DNA of 64,000 bases from Treponema sp. (GTDB taxonomy: Bacteria; Spirochaetota; Spirochaetia; Treponematales; Treponemataceae), in the NCBI GenBank assembly GCA_024402475.1, contig JAKSTQ010000002.1, positions 109,287 through 173,286 on the forward strand. The letters are read 5' to 3'. A program made the position numbers and the translations under genes. Positions 24,261 through 33,165 of this stretch are shown one piece after another (position 1 is the stretch's first letter; each line of letters opens with the position of its first letter). The notes under the pieces were generated by a model, which searched no databases, was not told the DNA's origin, and saw only the letters and a program-made list of their open reading frames with translations.

Positions 24261-26801
24261 ATGAGAAATACTAAAAGTACTAATATCAAGGAGATTCTTG
24301 CAAGTCTCACTCTTGATGAAAAAATCCGATTATTGAATGGTAGAGGTTCATGGTACACTTACGGTGCTAACGGCAAGGTGCCTGAAATCATGATGACAGA
24401 TGGCCCTCACGGTTTACGCAAGCAGCCAAATGAATTTGACATCGATATAAATAACAGCAAAAAATCTACTTGTTTCCCAACCGCAAGCTGTGTTGCTTCG
24501 AGCTGGAGCCGTGAAACTGTTGAAAAAATGGCAGATGCAATTGCAGATCAGGCTCTTGCAGAAGAAGTAAGTATGGTTCTTGGCTGCGGAATGAACATCA
24601 AGCGTTCACCTATGTGCGGCCGTAACTTTGAATATTTTTCTGAAGACCCTATGCATGCAGGTTCAATGGCAGCAGGCTATATTGATGCAATGCAGAAAAA
24701 AGGTGTCGGAACTTCAATCAAGCACTTTTTGTGTAATAACCAGGAAACACGCCGTCAGAGTTCAGACAGTATCGTTGACGAACGTGCTTTGCGTGAAATT
24801 TATCTGAGACCATTTGAAATTGCAGTACGCAATTCACAGCCAACTACAATCATGGTTTCTTACAATAAAGTTAACGGAACTTATTCCTGCGCAAACGAAC
24901 ATATCATTCAGGATGTTCTCCGCAAGGAATGGGGCTTTAAGGGAACAACAATTTCTGACTGGGGCGCAGCTGTAGGAATTGCAGACTGTATCAAAGCAGG
25001 ACTCAATCTTGATATGCCTGATTCAAGCGGTTACCATCAGGAAGAAATTAAAAAGGCTCTTGAAGCAGGAACTCTTACAGAAGCAGATCTTGATAAAGCT
25101 GCAGAAAAAGTAATTGAACTTGTAGTAAACCTTGCTGCAAAGAAAAAGAAAGTAAAGGCTGACTACAAAAAAGCTCATCAGGTTGCAAAAGAAATTGCAT
25201 GCGAATCAGCAGTTCTTCTTAAGAATGACGGAATTCTTCCTCTTGATAAAACTGTAAATAAAGAAATTTTTGTTATCGGCGATATGGCACAGAATGTCCG
25301 TATTCAGGGAGGCGGCTCAAGTCACATTAACCCTTATGACGGACTTAATGTTATTGATGCATTGCGTGCAAAAGGATTTAATGTTCGTTTTGCAAAAGCA
25401 TATCCATCTGACGAAGAACGCTTCTTTATGCCGGAAGAAAAAGCAAATAAACTTCTTGACGAAGCAGTTGAACTTGCACGAACTGCTTCATTAAAGAATG
25501 CTCCATGTCTTTTGTTCTGTGGACTTACTAATTCTACAGAAGGTGAAGGTTTTGACCGTCACGACATGAAGCTTCCAGAAGAGCAGACAAAAGCAATAAA
25601 GAAACTTCTTAAGGCAAACAATAAAATGATCGCTGTAACTTACGGCGGTTCACCATTTGAAATTAACTTTAAGGATGATGTTCGTGCTATCCTGATGATG
25701 TATCTTGCAGGAGAAGCAAGCGGCGAAGCCTGTGCAGAACTTTTGACAGGTGCTGTAAACCCAAGCGGAAAACTTGCAGAAACATTCCCTGTAAATGCAG
25801 ATTCAACTCCATGTAAAAACTGCTGGGGTATGGCAAAACCTTCTATCGAATACCGCGAAAGTATCTTTACCGGTTACCGTTATTACGAAACATTTAATGT
25901 TCCTGTTAACTACGAATTCGGTTTTGGACTTTCGTATACAACTTTCAAATATTCAGGTCTTACACTTTCTGGAACTGCATTTGATGCAACAGAATGTAAC
26001 GGCGCAACTGGAACAATATTCGACAGCCTTGCAGGCGGTTCACCACTTAAAAAGAGAAACAGCATTAAGGTTAAGTTCACAGTAAAGAATACAGGAAAGC
26101 GTGCCGGTTCAGAAATCGTTCAGGTTTATGTAAAAAATCCTAAGTGTTCTTACCTGCGTCCTGTAAAGGAACTGCGCGGTTTTACAAAAGTTTATCTTGA
26201 ACCTGGAAAAAGCAAGAAAGTTCAGATTGAACTTGATGCCCGCGCATTCTCAATTTATGACGAATCACGCGGTGAATTTGTTGCTCCGACAGGAACTTAC
26301 GAAATCCAGGTTGGTGCTTCAATTAAAGACATTAAACTTACAAAGACAATCAAGGTAAAAGGCGTAAAAGTAAATCTTGCTGATAAAGAAACATTGCCTT
26401 CTTACTGTGTTCCTGCAGACGGAAAAGTTGATGTTGATACATTGTTTAAGAAAAAGGACTTTGTAAAACTTTACGGTAAAGACCTTCCGGTAGATCCAAG
26501 CCCTGTAAAAGGAACATATACAATGTTCAACAACCTTGCAGAAGCAATGGAACTTAGTCCTCTGTGCAAGAAGATTGTTAATTCAATTATTAACAGGATT
26601 TATAAAGAAAATCAAAAAGCCGGCAGATCTATCGAAGATCCTGCAGTAAAGATCGGTGTTATGGGAATCCTTGAAAATCCTATTGAAAGCCTTATCCTTA
26701 TTGGAGGCGGTCAGTTCAAGGCAAGTCAGGGACGCGCCATTGTAAATCTTGTTAACGGTAAAAAGTGGGCAGCACTTAAAGAACTGCTTTCACGCAAATA
26801 A
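24261..26801 (+). CDS. Beta-glucosidase-type glycoside hydrolase, family GH3
   Basis: It hydrolyses beta-linked oligosaccharides such as cellobiose. The 846-residue protein has no signal peptide, so it is cytoplasmic and would act on imported sugars. The GH3 N-terminal barrel shows MTDGPHGLR, the GRNFEYFSEDP segment, SIKHFLCNNQE and the catalytic Asp233 in ISDWGA. The C-terminal alpha/beta sandwich and an FnIII-like domain (KFTVKNTGKRAGSEIVQVYV) follow. About 100 extra residues at the end have no clear assignment. Codon use is typical of highly expressed genes here. It is monocistronic, with a terminator right after it. Exact sugar specificity cannot be read. Confidence 0.93.
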   Translation: MRNTKSTNIKEILASLTLDEKIRLLNGRGSWYTYGANGKVPEIMMTDGPHGLRKQPNEFDIDINNSKKSTCFPTASCVASSWSRETVEKMADAIADQALAEEVSMVLGCGMNIKRSPMCGRNFEYFSEDPMHAGSMAAGYIDAMQKKGVGTSIKHFLCNNQETRRQSSDSIVDERALREIYLRPFEIAVRNSQPTTIMVSYNKVNGTYSCANEHIIQDVLRKEWGFKGTTISDWGAAVGIADCIKAGLNLDMPDSSGYHQEEIKKALEAGTLTEADLDKAAEKVIELVVNLAAKKKKVKADYKKAHQVAKEIACESAVLLKNDGILPLDKTVNKEIFVIGDMAQNVRIQGGGSSHINPYDGLNVIDALRAKGFNVRFAKAYPSDEERFFMPEEKANKLLDEAVELARTASLKNAPCLLFCGLTNSTEGEGFDRHDMKLPEEQTKAIKKLLKANNKMIAVTYGGSPFEINFKDDVRAILMMYLAGEASGEACAELLTGAVNPSGKLAETFPVNADSTPCKNCWGMAKPSIEYRESIFTGYRYYETFNVPVNYEFGFGLSYTTFKYSGLTLSGTAFDATECNGATGTIFDSLAGGSPLKKRNSIKVKFTVKNTGKRAGSEIVQVYVKNPKCSYLRPVKELRGFTKVYLEPGKSKKVQIELDARAFSIYDESRGEFVAPTGTYEIQVGASIKDIKLTKTIKVKGVKVNLADKETLPSYCVPADGKVDVDTLFKKKDFVKLYGKDLPVDPSPVKGTYTMFNNLAEAMELSPLCKKIVNSIINRIYKENQKAGRSIEDPAVKIGVMGILENPIESLILIGGGQFKASQGRAIVNLVNGKKWAALKELLSRK

Positions 26802-26807
26802 AAAATT

Positions 26808-26835
26808 AAAGACCAGGTTTTGAGCCTGGTCTTTT
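26808..26835. terminator. Bidirectional terminator between the beta-glucosidase and HD-GYP genes
   Basis: AAAGACCAGG (26808-26817) pairs with CCTGGTCTTT (26825-26834), with T on the plus side and A (T on the minus strand) on the other, so it can serve both convergent genes. Confidence 0.85.
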
Positions 26836-26839
26836 GATT

Positions 26840-27676
26840 TTAAACTGCATTGATTTTAATATTGCCGGCCTTTATCTGGTCAATTAAGATTTGTGCCAGT
26901 TTAGGGTCAAACTGCGTTTCTTTTCCGGCTTCCAGCTGATGCATGATTTCTTCTTTGTTCAGGGTTTTTCTGTAACAGCGGGAAGAGTTCATTGCATCAA
27001 AAGCATCGACAACAGCAACAATTCGTGCAAACTCAGGAATGTCTGTGCCCTTTAGTCCGTCAGGATAACCTTTACCGTCGAATCGTTCATGGTGGTAGCG
27101 GGCAGTTTCTGCGGCTTCTGGAATTGATGTCAGTCCACGAAGAATTTCAAAGCCTTGAGTTGTATGACAGCGCATCATGAAAAGTTCATCGTCTTCCAGT
27201 TTGCCTGGTTTTGTTAAAATGTCATCAGGGATTTTCAGTTTACCGCAGTCATGTAAAATTGCGCAGTAATGCAGGCGGAACAGTTTATCTTTAGAATAAT
27301 GAAGTTCTTTTCCTATAAGTGCAGAGTACTGCGCAACGCGGGTAGAGTGTCCTGCGGTGTACGGATCTTTTGCATCAATGAATCCGATAAATACATTGAG
27401 TGTGTCAGCCAAAAGATCAGGTGCAGTCTGGATGTGACGTTTCGCAAGACCATTGGTATTTTCAAAAACAAAAATTGCAAAAGTTGCTGCAGCCCATATT
27501 TCAGAAAGAATGATAAGGATTTTTACCATTCCGTCATTCATATAGCTGACCTGAACTCCTGGATTATCGTGGGCAAGCTGATCAAGGTAATTGTATCGCA
27601 TGATATAACATGTGATCAGCAGTACCAGGAGAATCAGCATAATAATTATATTTCTTTTACCTGTATTTGTAAGCAT
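26840..27676 (-). CDS. Membrane-anchored HD-GYP cyclic di-GMP phosphodiesterase
   Basis: The 278-residue protein has two N-terminal membrane segments (about 8-26 and 50-71) and a cytoplasmic HD-GYP domain. HD is at 142-143 (LHDCGKLKIPDD) and HHERFDGKGYP at 195-205, so metal and substrate residues are intact. HD-GYP enzymes cleave c-di-GMP to pGpG or GMP. Its ATG overlaps the stop codon of the sensor gene upstream by 1 nt (TGATG), so translation is coupled. The short loop between the membrane segments is unlikely to be a full sensor, so input probably comes from the partner. Confidence 0.92.
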   Translation of the reverse strand: MLTNTGKRNIIIMLILLVLLITCYIMRYNYLDQLAHDNPGVQVSYMNDGMVKILIILSEIWAAATFAIFVFENTNGLAKRHIQTAPDLLADTLNVFIGFIDAKDPYTAGHSTRVAQYSALIGKELHYSKDKLFRLHYCAILHDCGKLKIPDDILTKPGKLEDDELFMMRCHTTQGFEILRGLTSIPEAAETARYHHERFDGKGYPDGLKGTDIPEFARIVAVVDAFDAMNSSRCYRKTLNKEEIMHQLEAGKETQFDPKLAQILIDQIKAGNIKINAV

Positions 27677-28956
27677 CAGCTGATCCTGAAAATAAGTTCT
27701 GTTGTAATGTGGTGAGTGTGAACGCGGGTTTCACAACGGCCGTTATGTATCTTGATAAATTCAACTGTACATGAATTTGCAAGAAGCGTATTTCGGGATT
27801 CGATGAGCTTCATTTTTTCAATCATGGAAGGATCAACTTTTTCCTGTGGAAGTCCGCAGCGGATTTCAAAAAAGATGTAGCTTCCCGAAGTGTAGATGTT
27901 AATGCGGACTGTTTTGTTCGACGAAAGTACTGCGCTGGTGATTGCTTCCTGAATGAACTTAGAAAGAATTGTTGCAAATTCGTATTCGCTGTTTCCAAGA
28001 CTTGCAGGGGCTTTGATATCTTTGTCGATTGTGATTCCGTTTTCTTTTGCGATTATTTCTTTTTCGAGAATGATTGCATTAAGCGCAATGTTTTCGCACA
28101 TGGTCTGCTTAGTTCCGAAAAATTCACGGCTGTTAAGTGTATGTGCTTCTGCAAGGGCCTTTTCATATTCACCTTTTTTGATGTAGCTTTCAATGCTGTT
28201 TGCTACAAGTTTTATGTCCAGCTTTGATTTTTCAAGTTCACGGTAACTGCTTTGCAGCTGGGTCATTTCTGCCTTGATGCGGTCAGAATAAGTTCCAAGG
28301 AATTCGATGTTAAGGGAACGGATTGTATCGCTTCTCTGTCGTTTGAACAGGATGATGATGATAAGGTAGTTTGTTACCATCAGTGCAATAAGGATGATAA
28401 CACCGGGAATCGATGACGGATGTTCCTGAATATTCTGAGGCCAGATACATAAAGCTGTAATTGCAACGTAAAAGAGAGCTGGAAGAATACAGAACGGTCC
28501 CCAGATTTTCTGGTCTGAAACAGTTGCAAGGTCGTCTTTGATAACAGGGGCGACTGTCTTGTCCATAATCATAAAGGTTATTGAATGAACAAATACACCT
28601 GTAAGCAAAGAAATTTCTGCATTGCGGGTCAGATACATCATCAGAGAAATTGCAGCCGATCCGATGCAGACAAAGTTTGATGCAATAAGAATTATAAATA
28701 AAGCCCTGAAGTCTCTGAACTTGCTGATGAAATAGGTTGCGCCGACAACTATAGCTGCAATAACAAGCGTCATTATGAACCAGTGATATTTATTCGGATC
28801 ATAAAAAGATTCATAATAATCTGCGCCTGTTGTCAGAACATAAATTATAAAAAATAAGAGAAATGTATGTGTTTTAGAATATCTGCGTACAGTGAAGTAA
28901 GCAATAAAAAGCAGCATGAATAATGCAGCTATACGCAGAATTAAAAATTCGAACAT
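27676..28956 (-). CDS. Seven-TM GHKL-type sensor with missing phospho-acceptor His (AgrC-like pseudokinase)
   Basis: The 426-residue protein has seven hydrophobic segments in the first ~205 residues, then a coiled coil (TQLQSSYRELEKSKLD). After it comes an AgrC-like pattern: KLVANSIESYIKKGEYEKAL resembles the region after the HDxKNHL box. However, the place of the His reads KLDIKLV, with no His. The N-box of the ATPase domain reads FIQEAITSAV instead of a motif with Asn, and no clear G-box is seen. It is therefore unlikely to be a working histidine kinase. It is coupled to the HD-GYP gene and could pass a signal to it by contact. The ATG lies 8 nt after a consensus -10 box with no RBS. Family assignment is tentative. 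Confidence 0.6.
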   Translation of the reverse strand: MFEFLILRIAALFMLLFIAYFTVRRYSKTHTFLLFFIIYVLTTGADYYESFYDPNKYHWFIMTLVIAAIVVGATYFISKFRDFRALFIILIASNFVCIGSAAISLMMYLTRNAEISLLTGVFVHSITFMIMDKTVAPVIKDDLATVSDQKIWGPFCILPALFYVAITALCIWPQNIQEHPSSIPGVIILIALMVTNYLIIIILFKRQRSDTIRSLNIEFLGTYSDRIKAEMTQLQSSYRELEKSKLDIKLVANSIESYIKKGEYEKALAEAHTLNSREFFGTKQTMCENIALNAIILEKEIIAKENGITIDKDIKAPASLGNSEYEFATILSKFIQEAITSAVLSSNKTVRINIYTSGSYIFFEIRCGLPQEKVDPSMIEKMKLIESRNTLLANSCTVEFIKIHNGRCETRVHTHHITTELIFRIS

Positions 28957-28964
28957 ATAACTAC

Positions 28965-28993
28965 ATTATATAGTAGAATTTAAAAATTGTCTA
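28965..28993 (-). promoter_or_regulatory. Leaderless promoter of the sensor/HD-GYP operon
   Basis: Minus-strand TAGACA (28988-28993), 17-bp spacer and consensus TATAAT (28965-28970). Eight nt separate it from the ATG at 28956. Confidence 0.7.
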
Positions 28994-29012
28994 AAAAAAG
29001 TTGCAGACAGTT

Positions 29013-29324
29013 TTATTTGAGCATGTCCAGAAGTGCCTGTTTTGGCTGAAGTCCCACAGTCTGTTTTACAGCATGTCCGTCTTTAAAAACAAAGAGGGCT
29101 GGAATACTCATAATTCCGAACTGGTTTGCAAGTTCTGCTTCTTCGTCAACATTCACCTTGCAGACTTTTACTTTGCCTTCAAGTTCTTCGGCAATTTCTG
29201 CTACAACTGGACCAAGAGCCATGCAGGGGCCGCACCATGAAGCCCAGAAGTCTACCAGAACCGGTTTATCCGATTTAAGAACTTCAGCTTCGAAGTTTTT
29301 CTTTGTGATTTTGATTTCTGCCAT
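29013..29324 (-). CDS. trxA: Thioredoxin
   Basis: A 103-residue cytoplasmic dithiol-disulfide reductant. The redox motif WCGPC occupies residues 30-34, in FWASWCGPCMALGPV. The cis-Pro appears in IMSIPALFVF and the GLQPK region closes the fold. Length matches classical thioredoxins. A strong GGAGGT site precedes the ATG at 29324. No thioredoxin reductase gene is adjacent; it appears to be transcribed alone. Confidence 0.96.
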   Translation of the reverse strand: MAEIKITKKNFEAEVLKSDKPVLVDFWASWCGPCMALGPVVAEIAEELEGKVKVCKVNVDEEAELANQFGIMSIPALFVFKDGHAVKQTVGLQPKQALLDMLK

Positions 29325-29345
29325 AACAAGACCTCCATAATATAG

Positions 29346-29375
29346 AATATACTAAAAAAATTAACAGAACGGCAA
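29346..29375 (-). promoter_or_regulatory. trxA promoter
   Basis: Minus-strand TTGCCG (29370-29375), 18-bp spacer and TATATT (29346-29351). It overlaps the divergent promoter of the CotH-like gene, so the two may compete for polymerase. Confidence 0.55.
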
Positions 29376-29389
29376 ATTTATGTTAAAAT
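29361..29389 (+). promoter_or_regulatory. Promoter of the CotH-like lipoprotein gene
   Basis: TTAACA (29361-29366), 17-bp spacer, TAAAAT (29384-29389) with an extended TGT. An AAGGAGTG ribosome site lies before the ATG at 29435. Confidence 0.65.
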
Positions 29390-29434
29390 TGAAGTATTAC
29401 AAAATATGTTTTAAAAACTATTAAGGAGTGCTGC

Positions 29435-31942
29435 ATGAAAAGAAATCTTATCAGAAAAATAGGATTAATCGTTACTGCCTCGATGTTCGTTTTTACAGGA
29501 TGTGCGAACTGGGATTTTACACCAAGACCTTCACCGGTACCTGCACCACAAAGCAATGATCCGGATAATCCAAGCTGGTATGCTGACAGAGCGGCAACTC
29601 TTGATGCACTGTTTGATGTAAATGTTGTTTCACAGGCTGCAATTAAAATTTCAAGAGATCAGTGGAATACATTGTGTACTAATTTTGACCAGATGTACGA
29701 AAACGAAGAATGTGTTCACTGCGATTTCGTTTTGAATAAATCCGGAAAAACCTGGAAGATGAAGGATGTAGGACTGCGCCTGCGTGGAAATACAACCCGC
29801 GTAAGACCACAGGGACCTGACAGATATAAAGCAATTCCAAGAAACTCATGGGAAGACGGAACACTTGCCCAGCAGTCGGGCTACCGTCAGGCTCACTTTA
29901 AAGTTAACTTTGAAAAATTCAAGGAAAAAGATGTTGATTATAAAATCGCAGGATTTGCAAAGGGAATAAATCTCAAACGATTTAACAGTGATACTCAGTA
30001 CGGACGCGAAATGCTTTGTTATGATCTTTTCAGACATTATGGAATTGTTGCTCCACGCGCTTCCTATACACATCTTACTGTAGAAATTACAGAAGATAAT
30101 GGTACTGTCACTGAACTTGATTACGGCATGTACGAAATGTTCGAAGATCTTGGAAAACAGTTCGTTAAATCGTACGAAAAAAAATGGGGCGATTTCAACA
30201 GCGAAACCTGTTTCCTTTTTAAATGCGGTGGCGGTTCAGACCTTTTAAATTCAAGTGATGTAAAATCAAAGATCGGCGAAGATGACATTAATTTTGAAAC
30301 AAAGGTTGCTGCAAAATATACATACAGCATTAAAGAAGGCAAAAAGAAAGCTGCAACAAACCGCATGCTGAAGTTCATTCAGGAACTTAATGCCCTTGAT
30401 AATTCAACAGATGTAGGAAGAGCAGCATCAAAAGCCTGGTTCGAAAAACAGATGGATGTTGATTATTTCCTTAAAGGTCTTGCGGTTTCTGTAATTACCG
30501 GTATGGATGATGACTACTGGGCTAATGCAAATAACTGGTATGCATATTTTGACGCAAATGATAAATTCTGGTGGATTCCGTATGACTATGATAATACAAT
30601 CGGACATTCAATTAAGCATAATCCAGAACCTTATGACAGAAGTCCTTTTGAGTGGCACCTTACTGCAGAAAACGGTAAAGCTCCACTGGAATACGGTAAG
30701 CGTCCTCTTATCGAAAAAATGCTGGAAATTCCAGAGTTCAAGGCAATTTACAGAAAATGGCTTTTGCAGATAAGCGGTGATTCATATACATTATATGCTA
30801 TGTCTCGTCTTCATGGCTGGCAGGATAAAATCCGCGGTTATGTAGGAAGTACAGATCTTGTATGGGACAATGATACATATGATACAGTTGCTCCATGGGA
30901 CTGGGGAAATCCTGAAACTCACTTTGCAGCTATGCGCCAGAACATAATCAACTGGTGTGTAAGCCGAACAATTATCTTTGACCTTAACGGCGGAAACATT
31001 GCCGGCAATACTAATAATGTCGTAAAAAGCGGCGATGATGCAAAAGGTCTGTTAAGTCAGATTTGTGCAGAGCCAGTAAACGGTGATAAATTCTTTAAGG
31101 GCTGGACATTAACTAAAAATGGAAATGATATCGTAACAGGAATCGATTCAGAAGATGAAGAGGTTACTGTTTATGCAAAGTGGGTTGATTCAATAATCGA
31201 ACCTGCCACAATTGATGCTGCAGGAATTCATTTCAGATTTGTTCCGGAAGACTGGGGAAAGACTGCTGTAAGCAATGTATATTGTGTAGGCTGGGATAAT
31301 GACGGTGGTCGGGGAGACGGTCAGTGGACTTGCGATGAAGCTCATAAGATGACAAAGAATTCTGATGGAGTTTTTGTTTTGGATAAACCTCTGGATTCTG
31401 TTTTTGGAACGGAATTTACCGGTCGGTTTAGCTTTGTTGTGGATAATGACTGGATTGCTACTGAAAATTATAAATTCATTGAATGCTGTAAAATTCTTAA
31501 GAGCTGGATTACAAGTGAAAACTACATAGAGGATATTGGAAGAGAAGATCCTGTAAGAGGCGATTTCAAATTCTGTGAAGTAAGAGTAATCGTTGACGGT
31601 GCAGGAAATTTCCTCCGTTATGATAGTGGTCCGTATTTTTCCCGTGAAACAGACCGATATAGTGAAATGCGCTTTGAAGTTTATGAATGGCAGGAAGACT
31701 GGCTTAACCCTGTTCTTGACGGCAAAAAAATATACTGGTCAAAAAACGGTGTAGATCAGGGAATATACCGCCGCAACGGATCAATTCTTGCTATTCCTGG
31801 CACTGTAGTAGATTTGAGTCAGTATGTTCTCAGGTGTGAAGGAAAAACATTTAAAGGCTGGTACATCTGGGGCAGCGATAATCCTGTCACAACAATTACC
31901 GTAGATGATTATTGTCCAGTAATTTACGCAAAATGGGAATAG
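29435..31942 (+). CDS. CotH-like kinase domain lipoprotein with InlB-type repeats
   Basis: The 835-residue protein has a lipobox ending FTGC (Cys23), so it is lipid-anchored. Residues about 60-510 match the CotH family: RLRGNTTRVR, FKVNFEKF, INLKRFNSD, YGREMLCYDLFRHYG, DYGMYEMFEDLG and WWIPYDYDNTIG. CotH proteins are atypical kinases known to phosphorylate spore-coat and other extracellular proteins; activity here is inferred. An InlB/Listeria-Bacteroides-type repeat (FDLNGGN...FFKGWTL...VYAKW) follows near 510-590. A carbohydrate-binding or E-set-like stretch (about 600-760) comes next, and a second InlB-like unit (FKGWYIWG...VIYAKW) ends the protein. Such repeats mediate surface contacts. 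It has its own promoter and RBS; no partner gene is adjacent. Confidence 0.82.
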   Translation: MKRNLIRKIGLIVTASMFVFTGCANWDFTPRPSPVPAPQSNDPDNPSWYADRAATLDALFDVNVVSQAAIKISRDQWNTLCTNFDQMYENEECVHCDFVLNKSGKTWKMKDVGLRLRGNTTRVRPQGPDRYKAIPRNSWEDGTLAQQSGYRQAHFKVNFEKFKEKDVDYKIAGFAKGINLKRFNSDTQYGREMLCYDLFRHYGIVAPRASYTHLTVEITEDNGTVTELDYGMYEMFEDLGKQFVKSYEKKWGDFNSETCFLFKCGGGSDLLNSSDVKSKIGEDDINFETKVAAKYTYSIKEGKKKAATNRMLKFIQELNALDNSTDVGRAASKAWFEKQMDVDYFLKGLAVSVITGMDDDYWANANNWYAYFDANDKFWWIPYDYDNTIGHSIKHNPEPYDRSPFEWHLTAENGKAPLEYGKRPLIEKMLEIPEFKAIYRKWLLQISGDSYTLYAMSRLHGWQDKIRGYVGSTDLVWDNDTYDTVAPWDWGNPETHFAAMRQNIINWCVSRTIIFDLNGGNIAGNTNNVVKSGDDAKGLLSQICAEPVNGDKFFKGWTLTKNGNDIVTGIDSEDEEVTVYAKWVDSIIEPATIDAAGIHFRFVPEDWGKTAVSNVYCVGWDNDGGRGDGQWTCDEAHKMTKNSDGVFVLDKPLDSVFGTEFTGRFSFVVDNDWIATENYKFIECCKILKSWITSENYIEDIGREDPVRGDFKFCEVRVIVDGAGNFLRYDSGPYFSRETDRYSEMRFEVYEWQEDWLNPVLDGKKIYWSKNGVDQGIYRRNGSILAIPGTVVDLSQYVLRCEGKTFKGWYIWGSDNPVTTITVDDYCPVIYAKWE

Positions 31943-31978
31943 GTTTCAGGGCCGGTAGAGATTTCTTAAATGAGCTTT

Positions 31979-32296
31979 TTATTTAATTGAATCCATCGTA
32001 TTGTTCAGTGAATCGCGGACTTCCTGGAGTACCTGTTTTTTGATGGTCGAATAGAGGTCGCTGATTTCCTGGGATTCGTCTGGAGAAGGAATAAAAAGCT
32101 CATGGATGTCGCATTCAAGGGCTGCTGCAATTTTAATCAGACCGTCAAGACTAAAACCTCTGCGGCAACCTTCAATGCCATTGATTGTTGGAAAAGATAA
32201 TCCGGTTTTTTCTGCCAGTTCATCCTGAGTGAATTTACCTTTTCTCAAGCGCTTGATGTTGTTTGAAAGTCTTTTTTGTAATTCATAAACGGTCAT
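31979..32296 (-). CDS. XRE-family helix-turn-helix regulator
   Basis: The 105-residue protein has an N-terminal Cro/cI-type HTH (about 7-63: RLSNNIKRLRKGKFTQDELA, then TGLSFPTINGIEGCRR). A short helical tail (about 70-105) may give a dimer. It is divergent from the HAD phosphatase gene, and the 170 nt between them hold the promoter of that gene. Control of that gene or itself is possible. No toxin or phage gene is nearby, so it seems to be a chromosomal regulator of unknown target. Confidence 0.8.
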   Translation of the reverse strand: MTVYELQKRLSNNIKRLRKGKFTQDELAEKTGLSFPTINGIEGCRRGFSLDGLIKIAAALECDIHELFIPSPDESQEISDLYSTIKKQVLQEVRDSLNNTMDSIK

Positions 32297-32424
32297 ATCA
32301 ATATATTTTAAAGTGTTTTTGGGAATAATAAACTTCTTGTGAAGATGTATTTTAGCTTTTGATATGTCATTTCAGTATGTTTAATATTGAATTTTTAAGG
32401 AACCTTTAAACTTTTGACTGCAGG

Positions 32425-32433
32425 TGATATACT
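32425..32433 (+). promoter_or_regulatory. Extended -10 promoter of the HAD phosphatase gene
   Basis: TGATATACT (32425-32433), identical to the element at 24245; the -35 region is weak. A TTGACT at 32414 is too close to act as its -35. Confidence 0.45.
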
Positions 32434-32466
32434 GAATTTACACTTTGCAGATATGAGGAATCCCCT

Positions 32467-33117
32467 TTGAAAAAATTGGTTATATTCGATCTTGATGGAA
32501 CAATATTAAATACTATTGATGATATTGCAGACTGCATGAATTATGCTCTTAAAGAAAATAATTTTGCGCAGAAGACTGTCGCACAGATTAGGTCCTATGT
32601 CGGTAATGGACAGCGTCAGTTCATTCTTCGCTGTCTGCCGGAAAATACAGATGAAGAAACCGTTATCAAGGTTGAACAGGAATTCCGCAGCCGCTACACG
32701 GATCATTCAAGTGATAAAACTCGTCCCTTTGCTGGAATCCCTGAGCTGATTGAAAGCCTTAAACGCAATGGAATTAAAGTTGCCGTAAATACAAATAAAC
32801 CTGATATTGCAACTCAGCCGCTTCTTGCAAAACAGTTCGGGGCAGTGTTTGATTTTGCAATCGGCAACAAGCCTGGCCTTCCTCATAAACCAGATCCTTC
32901 AGGAGTTGAATTGATTCTTGCTGCATTGAATGCTGAAAAAAAAGATACTGTTTTTGTGGGCGACAGCGAGGTTGATATTCAGACTGCACGTAATGCCGGA
33001 ATCGACTGTATCAGCGTTGTCTGGGGTTTTAAGGACAGAGATTTTCTTGAAGCTAATGGTGCGGCCTGCATAGTAAGTTCACCTGACGAAATACTTGAAT
33101 ATTGCTGTAAAAACTAA
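32467..33117 (+). CDS. HAD-family phosphatase, phosphoglycolate phosphatase-like
   Basis: The 216-residue cytoplasmic HAD subfamily IA hydrolase shows motif I FDLDGTILNT (7-16), motif II VNTNKPD, a Lys in HKPDPSG and motif IV FVGDSEVDIQTARNAG. A helical cap lies between motifs I and II, as in Gph. Phosphoglycolate is the usual guess for this subgroup but other small phosphates are possible. The start is a TTG with GAGGAA upstream; no suitable ATG exists before motif I. The AI-2E-family permease gene follows after 48 nt but has its own promoter. Confidence 0.85.
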   Translation: MKKLVIFDLDGTILNTIDDIADCMNYALKENNFAQKTVAQIRSYVGNGQRQFILRCLPENTDEETVIKVEQEFRSRYTDHSSDKTRPFAGIPELIESLKRNGIKVAVNTNKPDIATQPLLAKQFGAVFDFAIGNKPGLPHKPDPSGVELILAALNAEKKDTVFVGDSEVDIQTARNAGIDCISVVWGFKDRDFLEANGAACIVSSPDEILEYCCKN

Positions 33118-33127
33118 AACTGGCTTG

Positions 33128-33136
33128 TGATATAAT
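33128..33136 (+). promoter_or_regulatory. Extended -10 promoter of the AI-2E-family transporter gene
   Basis: TGATATAAT (33128-33136) lies about 30 nt before the ATG, with an AAGGAAG ribosome site between them. Confidence 0.55.
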
Positions 33137-33165
33137 AATTCAAAAAATAGAAAGGAAGTAAATGT

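Noticed and set aside
32414..32419. TTGACT considered as -35 box of the HAD phosphatase gene
   Set aside because: It lies only 8 nt before the TATACT -10 box, too close for a sigma-70 promoter.
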